Assembly (NCBI RefSeq): GCF_036169555.1
Contig: NZ_CP108032.1
Coordinates: 6,324,001 to 6,388,000, forward strand
Length of the DNA stretch: 64,000 nucleotides
Direction: 5' to 3'
Source of the DNA: Streptomyces sp. NBC_00306
Lineage (GTDB): Bacteria; Actinomycetota; Actinomycetes; Streptomycetales; Streptomycetaceae
Both the position numbers and the translations under genes were made by a program. Below the pieces are notes generated by a model. The model searched no databases. It had not been told where the DNA came from and was given only the letters and a program-made list of their open reading frames with translations. The first letter of the stretch is position 1. Every line of letters begins with the position of its first letter. Below are positions 8,467 through 16,859 of the stretch, piece by piece.

Positions 8467-9861
8467 ATGGCACCCGCCATCCCTAGCGCCATGGAACGCC
8501 CGCACTTCATCGGCATCGGTGGCGCCGGAATGTCGGGCATCGCGAAGATCCTCGCCCAGCGCGGCGCCGCGGTGGCGGGCAGCGACGCCAAGGAGTCCGC
8601 GACCGCCGAGAGCCTGCGTTCGCTGGGCGCCACGGTCCACATCGGGCACGCCGCCGAGCACCTGGCCTCCGATGCCAGCTGTGTCGTCGTCTCCAGCGCC
8701 ATCCGCGCCGACAACCCGGAGCTGGCCCGTGCCGGTGAGCTCTCGGTCCCGGTCGTCCACCGCTCCGACGCGCTCGCGTCCCTGATGACCGGCCTGCGCT
8801 CGATCGCGGTGGCGGGCACCCACGGCAAGACCACCACCACGTCCATGCTGGCGGTGGCGCTCACCGAGCTCGGTCTCGATCCCTCGTACGCCATCGGCGG
8901 TGACCTGGAGGGCCCCGGGACCAATGCCCGGCACGGCGCCGGTGACATCTTCGTCGCCGAGGCCGACGAGAGCGACCGCAGCTTCCAGAAGTACGACCCC
9001 GAGGTCGCGATCGTCCTCAACGTCGAGCTCGACCACCACGCCAACTACGCCTCGATGGACGAGATCTACGACTCCTTCGAGACCTTCGTCGGCAAGGTCG
9101 TCCCCGGCGGCACCCTGGTGATCTCCGCCGACCAGCCGGGCGCGGTGGAGCTCACCTCCCGTATCCGTGACCTGTCGACGCTGAAGGTCGTCACCTACGG
9201 CGCCTCCGAGTCCGCGGACGTACGGGTGCACAAGGTCACCCCGCGCGGCCTCACCAGCGAGGTCACCGTCCTGCTCAACGGCAAGTTCCTGACCTTCACC
9301 GTCTCGGTCCCGGGCAGCCACTACGCGCACAACGCCGTGGCCGCGCTCGCCGCCGGCGTCGCGCTGGGCATCCCGGCGCACAATCTCGCCTCCGCCCTCG
9401 GCAAGTACACCGGGGTCAAGCGCCGGCTCCAGCTGAAGGGCGAGGCCGCGGGCGTCCAGGTCATCGACTCCTACGCCCACCACCCCACCGAGATGACCGC
9501 CGACCTGGAGGCCATGCGGGGCGCCGCGGCCGACTCCAGGCTGCTGGTCGTCTTCCAGCCGCACCTCTTCTCCCGTACGCAGGAGCTCGCGACCGAGATG
9601 GGCCAGGCACTCGCCCTGACCGACGCCTCGGTGGTCCTCGACATCTATCCGGCCCGCGAGGACCCGATCCCCGGCGTCACCAGCGAGCTGATCATCGACG
9701 CCGCCCGGGCGGCGGGCGCGGATGTCACCGCCGTCCACGACAAGGAGACGGTCCCCGAGGTGGTCGCGGGAATGGCGAAGCCCGGTGATCTCGTTCTCAC
9801 GATGGGCGCGGGAGACGTCACGGACCTCGGTCCGCTGATCCTGGCCCGTCTGTCGAGCTGA
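8467..9861 (+). CDS. murC: UDP-N-acetylmuramate--L-alanine ligase
   Basis: A 464-residue cytoplasmic Mur ligase that adds L-alanine to UDP-MurNAc with ATP, the first peptide step of peptidoglycan synthesis. Seen in order: an N-terminal Rossmann motif IGIGGAGMSGIA (residues about 14-25), the ATP loop AGTHGKTTTTSM, the EADESDRS block, NVELDHH, and the C-terminal ligase domain with DSYAHHPTEM and GAGDVTDLG. Length is normal. GGGGAG precedes ATG 8467. It stands apart from the dcw cluster, as is usual for streptomycete murC, and is followed after 14 bases by msrB. Confidence 0.96.
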   Translation: MAPAIPSAMERPHFIGIGGAGMSGIAKILAQRGAAVAGSDAKESATAESLRSLGATVHIGHAAEHLASDASCVVVSSAIRADNPELARAGELSVPVVHRSDALASLMTGLRSIAVAGTHGKTTTTSMLAVALTELGLDPSYAIGGDLEGPGTNARHGAGDIFVAEADESDRSFQKYDPEVAIVLNVELDHHANYASMDEIYDSFETFVGKVVPGGTLVISADQPGAVELTSRIRDLSTLKVVTYGASESADVRVHKVTPRGLTSEVTVLLNGKFLTFTVSVPGSHYAHNAVAALAAGVALGIPAHNLASALGKYTGVKRRLQLKGEAAGVQVIDSYAHHPTEMTADLEAMRGAAADSRLLVVFQPHLFSRTQELATEMGQALALTDASVVLDIYPAREDPIPGVTSELIIDAARAAGADVTAVHDKETVPEVVAGMAKPGDLVLTMGAGDVTDLGPLILARLSS

Positions 9862-9875
9862 GGGAGCCGAATTTC

Positions 9876-10283
9876 ATGGCGTACGACATCGAGAAGCCGG
9901 ACGAGCAGTGGCGCGCGGAGCTGAATCCGGCGGAGTACAAGGTGCTGCGCCAGGCCGGTACGGAGCCCGCCTTCGTCGGTGAGTACACCGACACCAAGAC
10001 GGAGGGCGTCTATTCCTGCCGGGCGTGCAGCGCCGAGCTGTTCCGCTCCGACACGAAGTTCGAGTCGCACTGCGGCTGGCCGTCCTTCTACGACCCGAAG
10101 GACACCGACGCGGTCGAACTCATCGAGGACCGCTCGCACGGCATGGTGCGCGTCGAGGTGCGCTGCGCGCGCTGCGGATCGCACCTCGGGCACGTGTTCG
10201 AGGGTGAGGGATACCCCACCCCGACCGACCAGCGGTACTGCATCAACAGCATCTCGCTGCGGCTGACGCCGGACGAGAGCTGA
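9876..10283 (+). CDS. msrB: Peptide-methionine (R)-S-oxide reductase
   Basis: A 135-residue MsrB that repairs oxidised methionine (R-sulfoxide) using thioredoxin-type electrons. The four structural zinc cysteines are Cys48/Cys51 (CRAC) and Cys97/Cys100 (CARC), and the catalytic Cys122 is in QRYCINSISL. GCGWPSF and GSHLGHVFEGEG are the other hallmark blocks. GAGGGAG precedes the ATG. The 14-base gap to murC implies one transcript, a pairing I recall from other streptomycetes. Confidence 0.96.
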   Translation: MAYDIEKPDEQWRAELNPAEYKVLRQAGTEPAFVGEYTDTKTEGVYSCRACSAELFRSDTKFESHCGWPSFYDPKDTDAVELIEDRSHGMVRVEVRCARCGSHLGHVFEGEGYPTPTDQRYCINSISLRLTPDES

Positions 10284-10427
10284 TCCCACGGGCGATCCCG
10301 GCCACGGCCGGGTGACCCCCACCGAGCACAGCCGGCCGCGGCCGGGGCCCTGTCCGAGTACGAGCCGGGCAGCCCCCAGGCCGCGGCCGGCCCGTTCGCC
10401 GGCACATCCCGGCGGCGGCGAGCGGGG

Positions 10428-10817
10428 CTACTTGGGCTGGAGCAGGTCCCACCGGTTGCCGTACAGGTCCTCGAAGACCGCCACCGAACCGTAGACCTCG
10501 TGCCTCGGCTCCTCCAGGAAGCGCACACCCGCCGCCGTCATGCGTGCGTGGTCGCCGGCGAAGTCCTCGGTGTGCAGGAAGAAACCGACGCGGCCGCCCG
10601 TCTGGGCGCCCACGCTCGCGCGCTGCTCCTCGTCCTTGGCGCGGGCCAGCAGCAGTGCGCTGCCATGGCCGGAACCGGCCGGGCGGACCACGACCCAGCG
10701 GCTCCCGTCGCCGCGGTCGGTGTCCTCGACCAGTTCGAAGCCGAGCGCGTCGGTGTAGAAGGCAATGGCCTCGTCGTAGTCACGGACGACGAGGGTGACC
10801 AGGGCGATGAACGACAT
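10428..10817 (-). CDS. VOC-family (glyoxalase/bleomycin-resistance fold) protein
   Basis: A 129-residue protein starting at ATG 10817 (MSFIALVTLVVRDYDEAIAFY). The paired beta-alpha-beta-beta-beta modules are clear: VVRDYDEAIAFYTDALGFELVED in the first half, then GFFLHTEDFAGDHARMTAAGVRFLEEP and AVFEDLYGNRWDLLQP in the second. The final E in AVFEDLYGN is the usual metal-ligand position. Substrate cannot be told from sequence; members include glyoxalases, dioxygenases and drug-binding proteins. The gene converges on msrB and is divergent from the kinase gene. Confidence 0.85.
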   Translation of the reverse strand: MSFIALVTLVVRDYDEAIAFYTDALGFELVEDTDRGDGSRWVVVRPAGSGHGSALLLARAKDEEQRASVGAQTGGRVGFFLHTEDFAGDHARMTAAGVRFLEEPRHEVYGSVAVFEDLYGNRWDLLQPK

Positions 10818-10861
10818 GGACCTCACGTTATACGTATGACCGGTGATGGAACAATGCGCAC

Positions 10862-11491
10862 ATGCTTGCGCAGCCGCCCCCTCCGCACCTGCTGGAACGA
10901 GCCCGCGCCCTCGCCGTCCCCGGCCGGCGCCGCGTCCTGGGGCTCGCCGGAGCGCCCGGCGCGGGCAAGTCGACGCTCGCCGGCCGTCTCGTCGACGCCC
11001 TCGACGGTCTCGCCGTCCTCGTCCCCATGGACGGATTCCATCTGGCACAGGCCGAGCTCGAACGCCTCGGCCGGGCCGGGCGCAAGGGCGCCCCCGACAC
11101 CTTCGACGCGGCCGGATACGCCGCTCTCCTCGCCCGGCTGCGCACGCGATCCGCGGACACCACCGTCTACGCCCCCGCCTTCGACCGGAGGCTGGAGGAA
11201 CCCGTCGCCGGGAGCATCGCCGTCCCGCCGGACGTCCCCCTCGTCGTCACGGAGGGGAACTACCTCCTGCACGACGAAGGCGCCTGGGCCGGGATCCGCG
11301 CCCTGCTCGACGAGATCTGGTACCTGGAGCTCGATCCCGCGGTCCGTGTGCCCCGACTGGTGGACCGGCACGTGGAGTTCGGCAAGGAGAGGTCCTTCGC
11401 CGAGCGCTGGGTCCGCGACTCCGACGAGGCCAACGCCCGCCTGGTCGCACGGGGCAGGGACCGGGCGGACGTCGTCGTCCCGATGCCGTAG
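10862..11491 (+). CDS. P-loop nucleoside/pantothenate-kinase-like protein
   Basis: A 209-residue kinase of the uridine/pantothenate kinase type. Walker A GAPGAGKST lies at residues about 30-38, then PMDGFHLAQAELERLGR, a substrate/Mg block, VYAPAFDRRLEEPVAG, and VVTEGNYLLHD, which matches the DUK/PRK-like acceptor region. RHVEFGKERSFAERWVRDSDEANARLV is the lid. Relatives include YggC-like proteins and fructose-transport kinases (FrcK type), so phosphorylation of a small sugar or nucleoside is likely. The substrate is not determined. The start is ATG 10862; the upstream site is weak. Confidence 0.8.
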   Translation: MLAQPPPPHLLERARALAVPGRRRVLGLAGAPGAGKSTLAGRLVDALDGLAVLVPMDGFHLAQAELERLGRAGRKGAPDTFDAAGYAALLARLRTRSADTTVYAPAFDRRLEEPVAGSIAVPPDVPLVVTEGNYLLHDEGAWAGIRALLDEIWYLELDPAVRVPRLVDRHVEFGKERSFAERWVRDSDEANARLVARGRDRADVVVPMP

Positions 11492-11507
11492 GGCGTGTGC
11501 GACGCCG

Positions 11508-11753
11508 TCAGACCTGAGTGGTGTGGGTGATGAAGGCGGTCCAGGAGGCGGGGGAGAGGGCGAGTTGAGGGCCCTGCTCGACCTTGGAGTCCCGGACGTG
11601 GACGGTGGAGGGGCAGGTGGCGACCTCGACGCAGTCGTCTCCGGATCCGCTGCTGTAGCTGGACTTGTGCCAGGAGAGGGCGACCTCGACGCAACTGTCG
11701 CCGGATCCGCCGCTGTAGCTGCTCTTGAACCAGGTCAGTTCCGTGGTGGTCAT
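11508..11753 (-). CDS. DUF397 small protein with duplicated N-terminal motif
   Basis: An 81-residue protein. The motif FKSSYSGGSGDSCVEVA is repeated as HKSSYSSGSGDDCVEVA immediately after, then the usual VHVRDSK and PASWTAFI blocks follow once. Most DUF397 proteins have the first motif once, so this copy carries an internal duplication of about 18 residues. Its start overlaps the stop of the XRE regulator by 4 bases (ATGA), so the two are translationally coupled. In S. coelicolor DUF397 proteins work with their WhiJ-like partner regulators, modulating development or antibiotic production; direct partner binding here is inferred. Confidence 0.88.
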   Translation of the reverse strand: MTTTELTWFKSSYSGGSGDSCVEVALSWHKSSYSSGSGDDCVEVATCPSTVHVRDSKVEQGPQLALSPASWTAFITHTTQV

Positions 11754-12577
11754 GCTTCTCCTCGCATCTGCCGCAACAGGCTCAGCGAGTCCTCCAGGGA
11801 GAGAGCCTGTGACCGCATCCTGGCATACCGCATCTGGAGCATGCTGACCACTTTCGGGTCAGAGATGAACTGGCCGCATTCCTGCCCTTCGCAGTAACCG
11901 AACCACTTGTTGCTAGGGGTCTCCAGCAGCTGCATGGGGCCGTCGAGTCCCGCGTGACTCTCTCGCACCATCGGCATGACCTGGATCTCGATGTTGCGGT
12001 GTTCCGCGAGCCCGAGGATGTGCTCGATCAGCTCCAGCGTGATCTGCGCACCGCCCGTGCGGCGCAGGAACAGATGCTCCTCCAGGATGAAGCTGTACGC
12101 CGTATTCGGCCGCTCCCGTAACAGCTTTTGACGGTCCAGCCGCGCTGCCAGTTGGTCCGCGATCTGCTGGTCGCAGAGCGGCGGCAGCTGGTTCGTGAAC
12201 AGCGTCCGGGCGTAGGCCTCGGTCTGCAACAGGCCTGGAATCAAGCGGCATTCGTACGTGCACAGGTTCACCGCCTCGGTCTCCAGCTGGGCCCACTGCC
12301 GGAACCAGCTCGCCAGCCCGGGTCGCCGCGACAAGTGCCGTGCCGCGCCCCGGATCGTTCCGAACGCGTCCAGCACCTCCTCCGCCCGGTCCACGAAATC
12401 CGCCGGCGGAAACCTCCGCCCCTGCTCGATCGACGCCACCGTCGGCACCGAATACCGCACCCGTGGCGCGAACTGTTCCTGCGTCAGTCGCGCCCTCTTC
12501 CTGAAAGCCTTGACCACTTCCCCGAACGCCTTCAGGCTGTCCGAGACCTCCGGCTCCCCGCATCCGCTGTCCACCAT
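11750..12577 (-). CDS. WhiJ-like XRE-family regulator (HTH + DUF5753)
   Basis: A 275-residue regulator starting at ATG 12577 with GGGAGGTGG just upstream. Residues about 15-70 form the helix-turn-helix (FRKRARLTQEQFAPRVRYSVPTVASIEQGRR). The remainder is a DUF5753 domain with its typical WFRQW...Y(E)CRLIPGLLQTEAYART, ILEEHLFLRR and EIQVMPM blocks, thought to bind a ligand or partner. It forms the standard trio with the coupled DUF397 gene and the divergent RsbW-like ATPase gene at 12708; about two dozen such sets are known in S. coelicolor. An inverted repeat in the divergent promoter is the likely target. Confidence 0.9.
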   Translation of the reverse strand: MVDSGCGEPEVSDSLKAFGEVVKAFRKRARLTQEQFAPRVRYSVPTVASIEQGRRFPPADFVDRAEEVLDAFGTIRGAARHLSRRPGLASWFRQWAQLETEAVNLCTYECRLIPGLLQTEAYARTLFTNQLPPLCDQQIADQLAARLDRQKLLRERPNTAYSFILEEHLFLRRTGGAQITLELIEHILGLAEHRNIEIQVMPMVRESHAGLDGPMQLLETPSNKWFGYCEGQECGQFISDPKVVSMLQMRYARMRSQALSLEDSLSLLRQMRGEA

Positions 12578-12639
12578 GGACGGCCACCTCCCGCGTCCAT
12601 GGTCACGGAGGGTCACTGCGACTGTCCACCGTGTGTACC

Positions 12640-12660
12640 CGTACGCTGACGCAGCGTACG
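12640..12660. promoter_or_regulatory. Perfect inverted repeat in the divergent promoter of the XRE trio
   Basis: Two perfect 9-bp arms, CGTACGCTG and CAGCGTACG, flank a 3-base centre between the XRE start (12577) and the ATPase start (12708). Its place and symmetry make it the best candidate operator for the XRE dimer. It could also be a leader hairpin of the rightward transcript. Confidence 0.55.
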
Positions 12661-12707
12661 AGTCGCTGATCTGGAGCGGCCCCCTTCCGGGCGGTCACGG
12701 TGGGCCC

Positions 12708-13163
12708 ATGCACCCACCCGTCACACCCCAACAGCTCGGTACCGTACGTGTGTTCACGCAGCGATTCAGCTCCACGGCTCTCGGTGCCCGGCTCGCCCGT
12801 CACCTGGCTCTCCATCAACTCCACGCCTGGGACGTGCCGCACGGCTCCGAGGCGTCCGACAACGCCGCACTGATCGTCGCCGAGCTGGCGGCGAACGCCG
12901 TGACGCACGGCCGTGTCCCCGGCCGGGACTTCGAGCTGCGGCTCACCCGTACACCCGCAACCCTGCGTATCGAGGTCTCCGACACCCGCGGGGAATGCCG
13001 TCCGCCCGGCCCCGGAGATGTCCACCCGCCCGCCGCACTCGACGGAGCCGGCCGGGGGCTGATGCTGGTGGACGCGTTGGCGGACCGGTGGTCGGTGCTG
13101 GACCGCGTCCCGGTGGGAAAGACCGTGCGCGCGGAGCTCGATCTCGGGAACGCGAAGCCCTGA
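12708..13163 (+). CDS. RsbW-like ATP-binding protein (anti-sigma-factor type HATPase)
   Basis: A 151-residue single-domain GHKL ATPase. The N box is IVAELAANAVTHG, the G1 box EVSDTRGE and the G2 box DGAGRGLMLVDALADRW, all in the right order. In this family the domain acts as a serine kinase/anti-sigma factor on small partners; no sigma or anti-anti-sigma gene is adjacent. It is divergent from the XRE/DUF397 pair and completes the WhiJ-like trio. ATG 12708 was chosen because it matches the usual length; an in-frame extension upstream lacks a clear ribosome binding site. Confidence 0.85.
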   Translation: MHPPVTPQQLGTVRVFTQRFSSTALGARLARHLALHQLHAWDVPHGSEASDNAALIVAELAANAVTHGRVPGRDFELRLTRTPATLRIEVSDTRGECRPPGPGDVHPPAALDGAGRGLMLVDALADRWSVLDRVPVGKTVRAELDLGNAKP

Positions 13164-13167
13164 GGGC

Positions 13168-14292
13168 TCACACCTGCGGGAGGCGCGCGACCGCCCACTT
13201 CGCCCGGGCGGGCAGATCGCCCAGCGACTGGCGGAACTGCTTCGCGATCAGCGCGAGGAGGTCATGGGCGTGCGCCATCGCATCCCGGGCCAGGCCCGTC
13301 TCCCCGGCGGCGATCGCGGCGAGCACCAGCTCGAGATGCTCCTCGGTGATCATCCGGCCGAGACCGCGACGGTGCCATTCCTCGGCGCTCGTGTCCGGGG
13401 CGGGCGGTTCGCCGGCCGCACCGAGGTCCAGCGTCCGTTGCTCGTGCGGGGGCGGCGGGGCGGGGGAGTCCAGGCCGATCGCCGTACGGACGCGCGCCAG
13501 GGTCCGGCCGGCGGCCGCGAGATCGCCCGCCGAGCGTTCTCGCCGCGCGAGCACCTGCCCGGCCGCGGCCCGGTCCCAGGCGCTGTTCTGGAGCGAGAGG
13601 AACCCGCGCTGCGCCCGGGCGGCCTGCGCGTACTCGCCGATCTGCTCCAGGTCCCGGCCCAGTTGGCCCAGCTGCTCCGGATCCGGGCCCGTGTCGTCGA
13701 GCCGGCGGATCAGCGAAGCGCGGACAACTTCCCTGCGGACCGGCCCGATCGAGCGCTCCGGATGGCGGGGCAGCCGGTCCAGGAGCTCGTACGCGAGCAA
13801 CTCCTGCGAGTTCAGCAGCAGATGGTCCGGATCGGTGCGCAGCAGCGCGGCATGAAGACGGGCCACCAGCTCGGCGGGGGAGCGCGCGGGCAGGCCGAGG
13901 GCGGTGCGCAGTTCGGTGCGCCGGGCGTCCAGGTCGGGTGCGTAGGAGGTGCGCATCCCGTCCTCCAGTTCGCGGATCTCCTCCGGACCGGGGTCGGGAC
14001 CCATCAGGTCTCGCCACGCCGGCAGCCCCACGACGATGTCCAGCGCGTCCGTCACGCTGTCCGCCAGGAGACCCGCACCGCCCTCCGAGTCGGCGTACAG
14101 CACGGCGTTGCCCCCGCACAGGAAGAAGGTCCCGCCGGTGTCGTCCCCGGCGATCGGCTCCAGCGCGGCGCCGGAGGCGAGGTGCACCTCCTCGCCGTGC
14201 TCCGCCCGGTCCAGGTCGAAGTCGAAGGGGAACGCGGCCAGGGCCGCCAGATCCGGCCGCCGCCGAAGCAGCACCAGGGAGGGATCGGTCAT
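13168..14292 (-). CDS. Conserved streptomycete protein of unknown function
   Basis: A 374-residue soluble protein from ATG 14292 (MTDPSLVLLRRRPDLAALAAFPF). The first third contains a globular region with DTGGTFFLCGGNAVLYADSE and VTDALDIVVGLPAWRDLMG, a pattern reminiscent of SMI1/KNR4 (SUKH)-type domains but not convincing. The rest is helical, with Leu/Arg-rich repeats that look like TPR-style helices around LGQLGRDLEQIGEYAQAARAQ and ERSAGDLAAAGRTLARVR. No signal peptide or membrane segment. It ends 4 bases from the convergent RsbW-like gene and is divergent from another conserved protein at 14488. Confidence 0.65.
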   Translation of the reverse strand: MTDPSLVLLRRRPDLAALAAFPFDFDLDRAEHGEEVHLASGAALEPIAGDDTGGTFFLCGGNAVLYADSEGGAGLLADSVTDALDIVVGLPAWRDLMGPDPGPEEIRELEDGMRTSYAPDLDARRTELRTALGLPARSPAELVARLHAALLRTDPDHLLLNSQELLAYELLDRLPRHPERSIGPVRREVVRASLIRRLDDTGPDPEQLGQLGRDLEQIGEYAQAARAQRGFLSLQNSAWDRAAAGQVLARRERSAGDLAAAGRTLARVRTAIGLDSPAPPPPHEQRTLDLGAAGEPPAPDTSAEEWHRRGLGRMITEEHLELVLAAIAAGETGLARDAMAHAHDLLALIAKQFRQSLGDLPARAKWAVARLPQV

Positions 14293-14487
14293 GCGGCCGC
14301 ATGCTACTGAGGCGTACCGACAGCCCGGCGCGCCCCTCTGCCGTCCGGGCATCGGCCCATGAGTCGGCACAGGACGGGCAAAGCGCAGGCCACGACCCCT
14401 CTCCCGGGGGATCACCCGCCGACGGGGTGGGTACGCTCGGAGTCCAGGCAGGTCCGGTCCTGGCGGGCAAACGAAAGGGCTGATGAC

Positions 14488-15450
14488 GTGGGGTTGTTCC
14501 GGCGGGGGCCGAAGCGCGACGGACTCGATGTGCCCCGGGACCCCGAGTTCTCCTTCTTCTCGGTCGACGAGGGTGCGCGCTTCCGGGGCCAGGTGCGGGA
14601 GGCTTTCGCGGAGCACGGCCTCGAAGTGACCGTGTTCGCCGATGTCGTCACCGACAGCGACGGACGTCAGTTCGGACTCGGCAATCTGGCCGCCGTCCTG
14701 CACAACGACGACCGCGGACCGCGTGCCTGGTCCGAGCTGGTCCGGCGGCACGTCGGCATGGTCCTGCGCACCATGAACGCGCCCTCCGCCCTGGACACCC
14801 TGCCGACCGAGCAGATCCGCGCCCAGCTCTACCCACGGGTCGTCGGCCACGAGGGCTTCGATCCGCAGAATTTCGGCTACGCCCGCCCCCTCGCCCCCGG
14901 CCTCTTCGAGATCATCGCGCTCGATCTCCCGGAGAGCGTCATGATGCTCACCGACGAGGCCCTGGAGCCGCTCGGTGATCTGCCCTACCTCCGTGAGCAG
15001 GCGCTCTACAACCTGCGCGGTCTGCCGGTCGAGGGGCACGAGACGGTCAAGGGCGAGGGAGGTATGTGCTTCGAGGTCGTCCTCGGCGATTCCTTCTACA
15101 CCGCGAGCCGCGTCCTCGCGCTGGAGAGCGTGGTCCGGCAGATCGGCGGCGAGCAGCTCACCGCCGACGGCGCCCTGGTGGCCATGCCGTTCCGGCACCA
15201 GCTCGCCTTCCACGCCATCCACGACACCGGTGTGATCCCCACGCTGAGCGCCATGACCTCGTTCGCGGCCTCCGGCTTCGCCGACACCCCCGGCGCGATC
15301 AGTCCGTACGTCTACTGGTGGCGCGACGGGACGCTCACCCAGCTCAGCGACCGGGAGGAGGACGGCGACGGTCTGCGGATCGTCGTCGGCGAGGACTTCC
15401 AGGAGCTGCTGGAACGGCTCGTGGCCGAGGACGGCGGATACGGAGATTGA
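14488..15450 (+). CDS. Conserved actinobacterial protein of unknown function
   Basis: A 320-residue soluble protein. Start GTG 14488 has GAAAGGG 8 bases upstream and gives the N-terminus MGLFRRGPKRDG. The sequence is acidic and evenly folded, with no signal peptide, membrane segment or catalytic motif that I can name; FEIIALDLPESVMMLTDEAL and AMPFRHQLAFHAIHD are its most distinctive stretches. The body looks like a duplicated alpha/beta domain. It is divergent from the gene at 14292 and lies 37 bases before the M24 peptidase gene, so the latter pair may be one transcript. Confidence 0.65.
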   Translation: MGLFRRGPKRDGLDVPRDPEFSFFSVDEGARFRGQVREAFAEHGLEVTVFADVVTDSDGRQFGLGNLAAVLHNDDRGPRAWSELVRRHVGMVLRTMNAPSALDTLPTEQIRAQLYPRVVGHEGFDPQNFGYARPLAPGLFEIIALDLPESVMMLTDEALEPLGDLPYLREQALYNLRGLPVEGHETVKGEGGMCFEVVLGDSFYTASRVLALESVVRQIGGEQLTADGALVAMPFRHQLAFHAIHDTGVIPTLSAMTSFAASGFADTPGAISPYVYWWRDGTLTQLSDREEDGDGLRIVVGEDFQELLERLVAEDGGYGD

Positions 15451-15487
15451 GCTCGCGCGGGATGTGAGCCGGAGGCAGGATGGGCTC

Positions 15488-16609
15488 ATGCCGACGACTC
15501 CCGCGCCCTTCACCGCCGACGACTACCGGGCCCGTATGGCCCGCGCCGCCGAGGCCGCCGCCGCTGCGGGGCTCGACGGTCTGCTGATCGCTCCCGGGCC
15601 CGATCTCGTGCATCTCACCGGCTATCAGCCGGGGGTCACCGAACGGCTCACGCTGCTCGTCCTCGTCGCGGGCCGCGACCCGGTGCTCGTCGTCCCCAAG
15701 CTGGAGGCGCCGGACGCGGAGGGCGCCGTCGGCGGGCCCGCTCTCACGCTGCGCGACTGGACGGACGGCACCGACCCCTACGGGGTGACCGGGCCGCTGC
15801 TTCCTGCCGGCGGCAGGTTCGGCGTCAGCGACAACGCCTGGGCGATGCATCTGCTCGGTCTCCAGCGGCAGTTGCCGGACGCCTCGTACGCCTCGGTGAC
15901 CGAGGTGCTGCCCATGCTGCGCGCGGTGAAGGACGGACCGGAACTGGAGCGGCTGGCCGCGGCCGGCGCCGCCGCGGACGCGACCTACGAGGAGATCCTC
16001 AAGGTCCGCTTCTCCGGGCGGAAGGAGTCGGACATCGCCGCCGATCTCGCCGGTCTGCTGCGGCAGTTCGGCCACTCGCAGGTCGACTTCACGGTCGTCG
16101 GCTCCGGGCCCAACGGCGCCAACCCGCACCACGAGGCGGGGGACCGGACCATCGAGACGGGCGACATGGTCGTCCTCGACTTCGGCGGGCTGCTGGACGG
16201 CTACGGCTCCGACACCTCCCGCACGGTCCACGTCGGCGAGCCCGCCCCCGCCGAACAGCACATCCACGACGTGGTGCTGGAGGCCCAGCAGGCCGGCGTC
16301 GACGCGGTGAAGCCGGGTGTCGCCTGCCAGGAGGTCGACCGGGCTGCCCGCGAGATCATCGAAGAGGCCGGATACGGCGACCTGTTCATCCACCGCACGG
16401 GCCACGGCATCGGTGTGACCACGCACGAACCGCCGTACATGATCGAGGGCGAGGAGCAGCCGCTCGTCCCGGGGATGTGCTTCTCGGTCGAGCCGGGGAT
16501 CTATCTGCCGGGCCGGTTCGGGGTCCGCATCGAGGACATCGTGACGGTGACGGAGACCGGGGGCCGCCGCCTCAACAACACGCCCCGCACCATGGCGATC
16601 GTCGACTAG
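15488..16609 (+). CDS. M24-family Xaa-Pro aminopeptidase-like metallopeptidase
   Basis: A 373-residue cytoplasmic pita-bread metallopeptidase. All five dinuclear metal ligands are present: Asp231 (VVLDFGG), Asp242 (GSDTSRT), His306 (TGHGIG), Glu335 (SVEPGIY) and Glu349 (RIEDIVT). The N-terminal 130 residues are the creatinase-type domain (GLDGLLIAPGPDLVHLTGYQPG). It probably removes N-terminal residues from X-Pro peptides. The stop codon TAG belongs to the CTAG end of the MITE-like element that begins at 16606, so the insertion sits exactly at the 3' end of the gene and may have replaced a few original C-terminal codons. Confidence 0.9.
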   Translation: MPTTPAPFTADDYRARMARAAEAAAAAGLDGLLIAPGPDLVHLTGYQPGVTERLTLLVLVAGRDPVLVVPKLEAPDAEGAVGGPALTLRDWTDGTDPYGVTGPLLPAGGRFGVSDNAWAMHLLGLQRQLPDASYASVTEVLPMLRAVKDGPELERLAAAGAAADATYEEILKVRFSGRKESDIAADLAGLLRQFGHSQVDFTVVGSGPNGANPHHEAGDRTIETGDMVVLDFGGLLDGYGSDTSRTVHVGEPAPAEQHIHDVVLEAQQAGVDAVKPGVACQEVDRAAREIIEEAGYGDLFIHRTGHGIGVTTHEPPYMIEGEEQPLVPGMCFSVEPGIYLPGRFGVRIEDIVTVTETGGRRLNNTPRTMAIVD

Positions 16610-16835
16610 GTCCTGTCGGGGCGATCTTCGAGGATCAGCCTGTGGCGTCGGATGCGGTGCATCGCACGGCGGTGGGGGCACCCCCGCCGGAGGCTGGGGG
16701 AGATCGTCCTCGTACTGGGCGTACTCGGGCGACTTTGACAACACAGCGTGGGGGCACCTCCCGTGCCCGAAGGGCTACGGGGGAGTGCCGTAGCTGTCGT
16801 CACAGGCCCGACAAGATCGCCCGGACAGGACCTAG
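16606..16835. mobile_element. MITE-like element with CTAG ends and 24-bp terminal inverted repeats
   Basis: The element is about 230 bp. Its ends are CTAGGTCCTGTC(G/C)GGGCGATCTT-type inverted repeats that match at all but one position, each beginning with CTAG. There is no transposase open frame. The interior carries two GTGGGGGCACC...GGGGGAG hairpin modules (about 16671-16710 and 16749-16785), a mini-repeat I recall as common in streptomycete intergenic DNA. CTAG ends and the size fit a non-autonomous derivative of an IS5-superfamily insertion sequence. It supplies the stop codon of the M24 peptidase and ends 25 bases from the aldo/keto reductase stop. Confidence 0.75.
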
Positions 16836-16859
16836 CGGCCCCGGGCCGGGTAATGCCGG

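Noticed and set aside
13168..15513. Much longer frame extending the hypothetical gene at 13168-14292 to 15513
   Set aside because: The extension is antisense to the well-formed gene at 14488-15450, and a normal start (MTDPSLVLLRR) exists at 14292.
16606..16835. Search for a transposase gene inside the repeat element
   Set aside because: Only 230 bp with no frame encoding a DDE or other transposase motif, so it is treated as non-autonomous.
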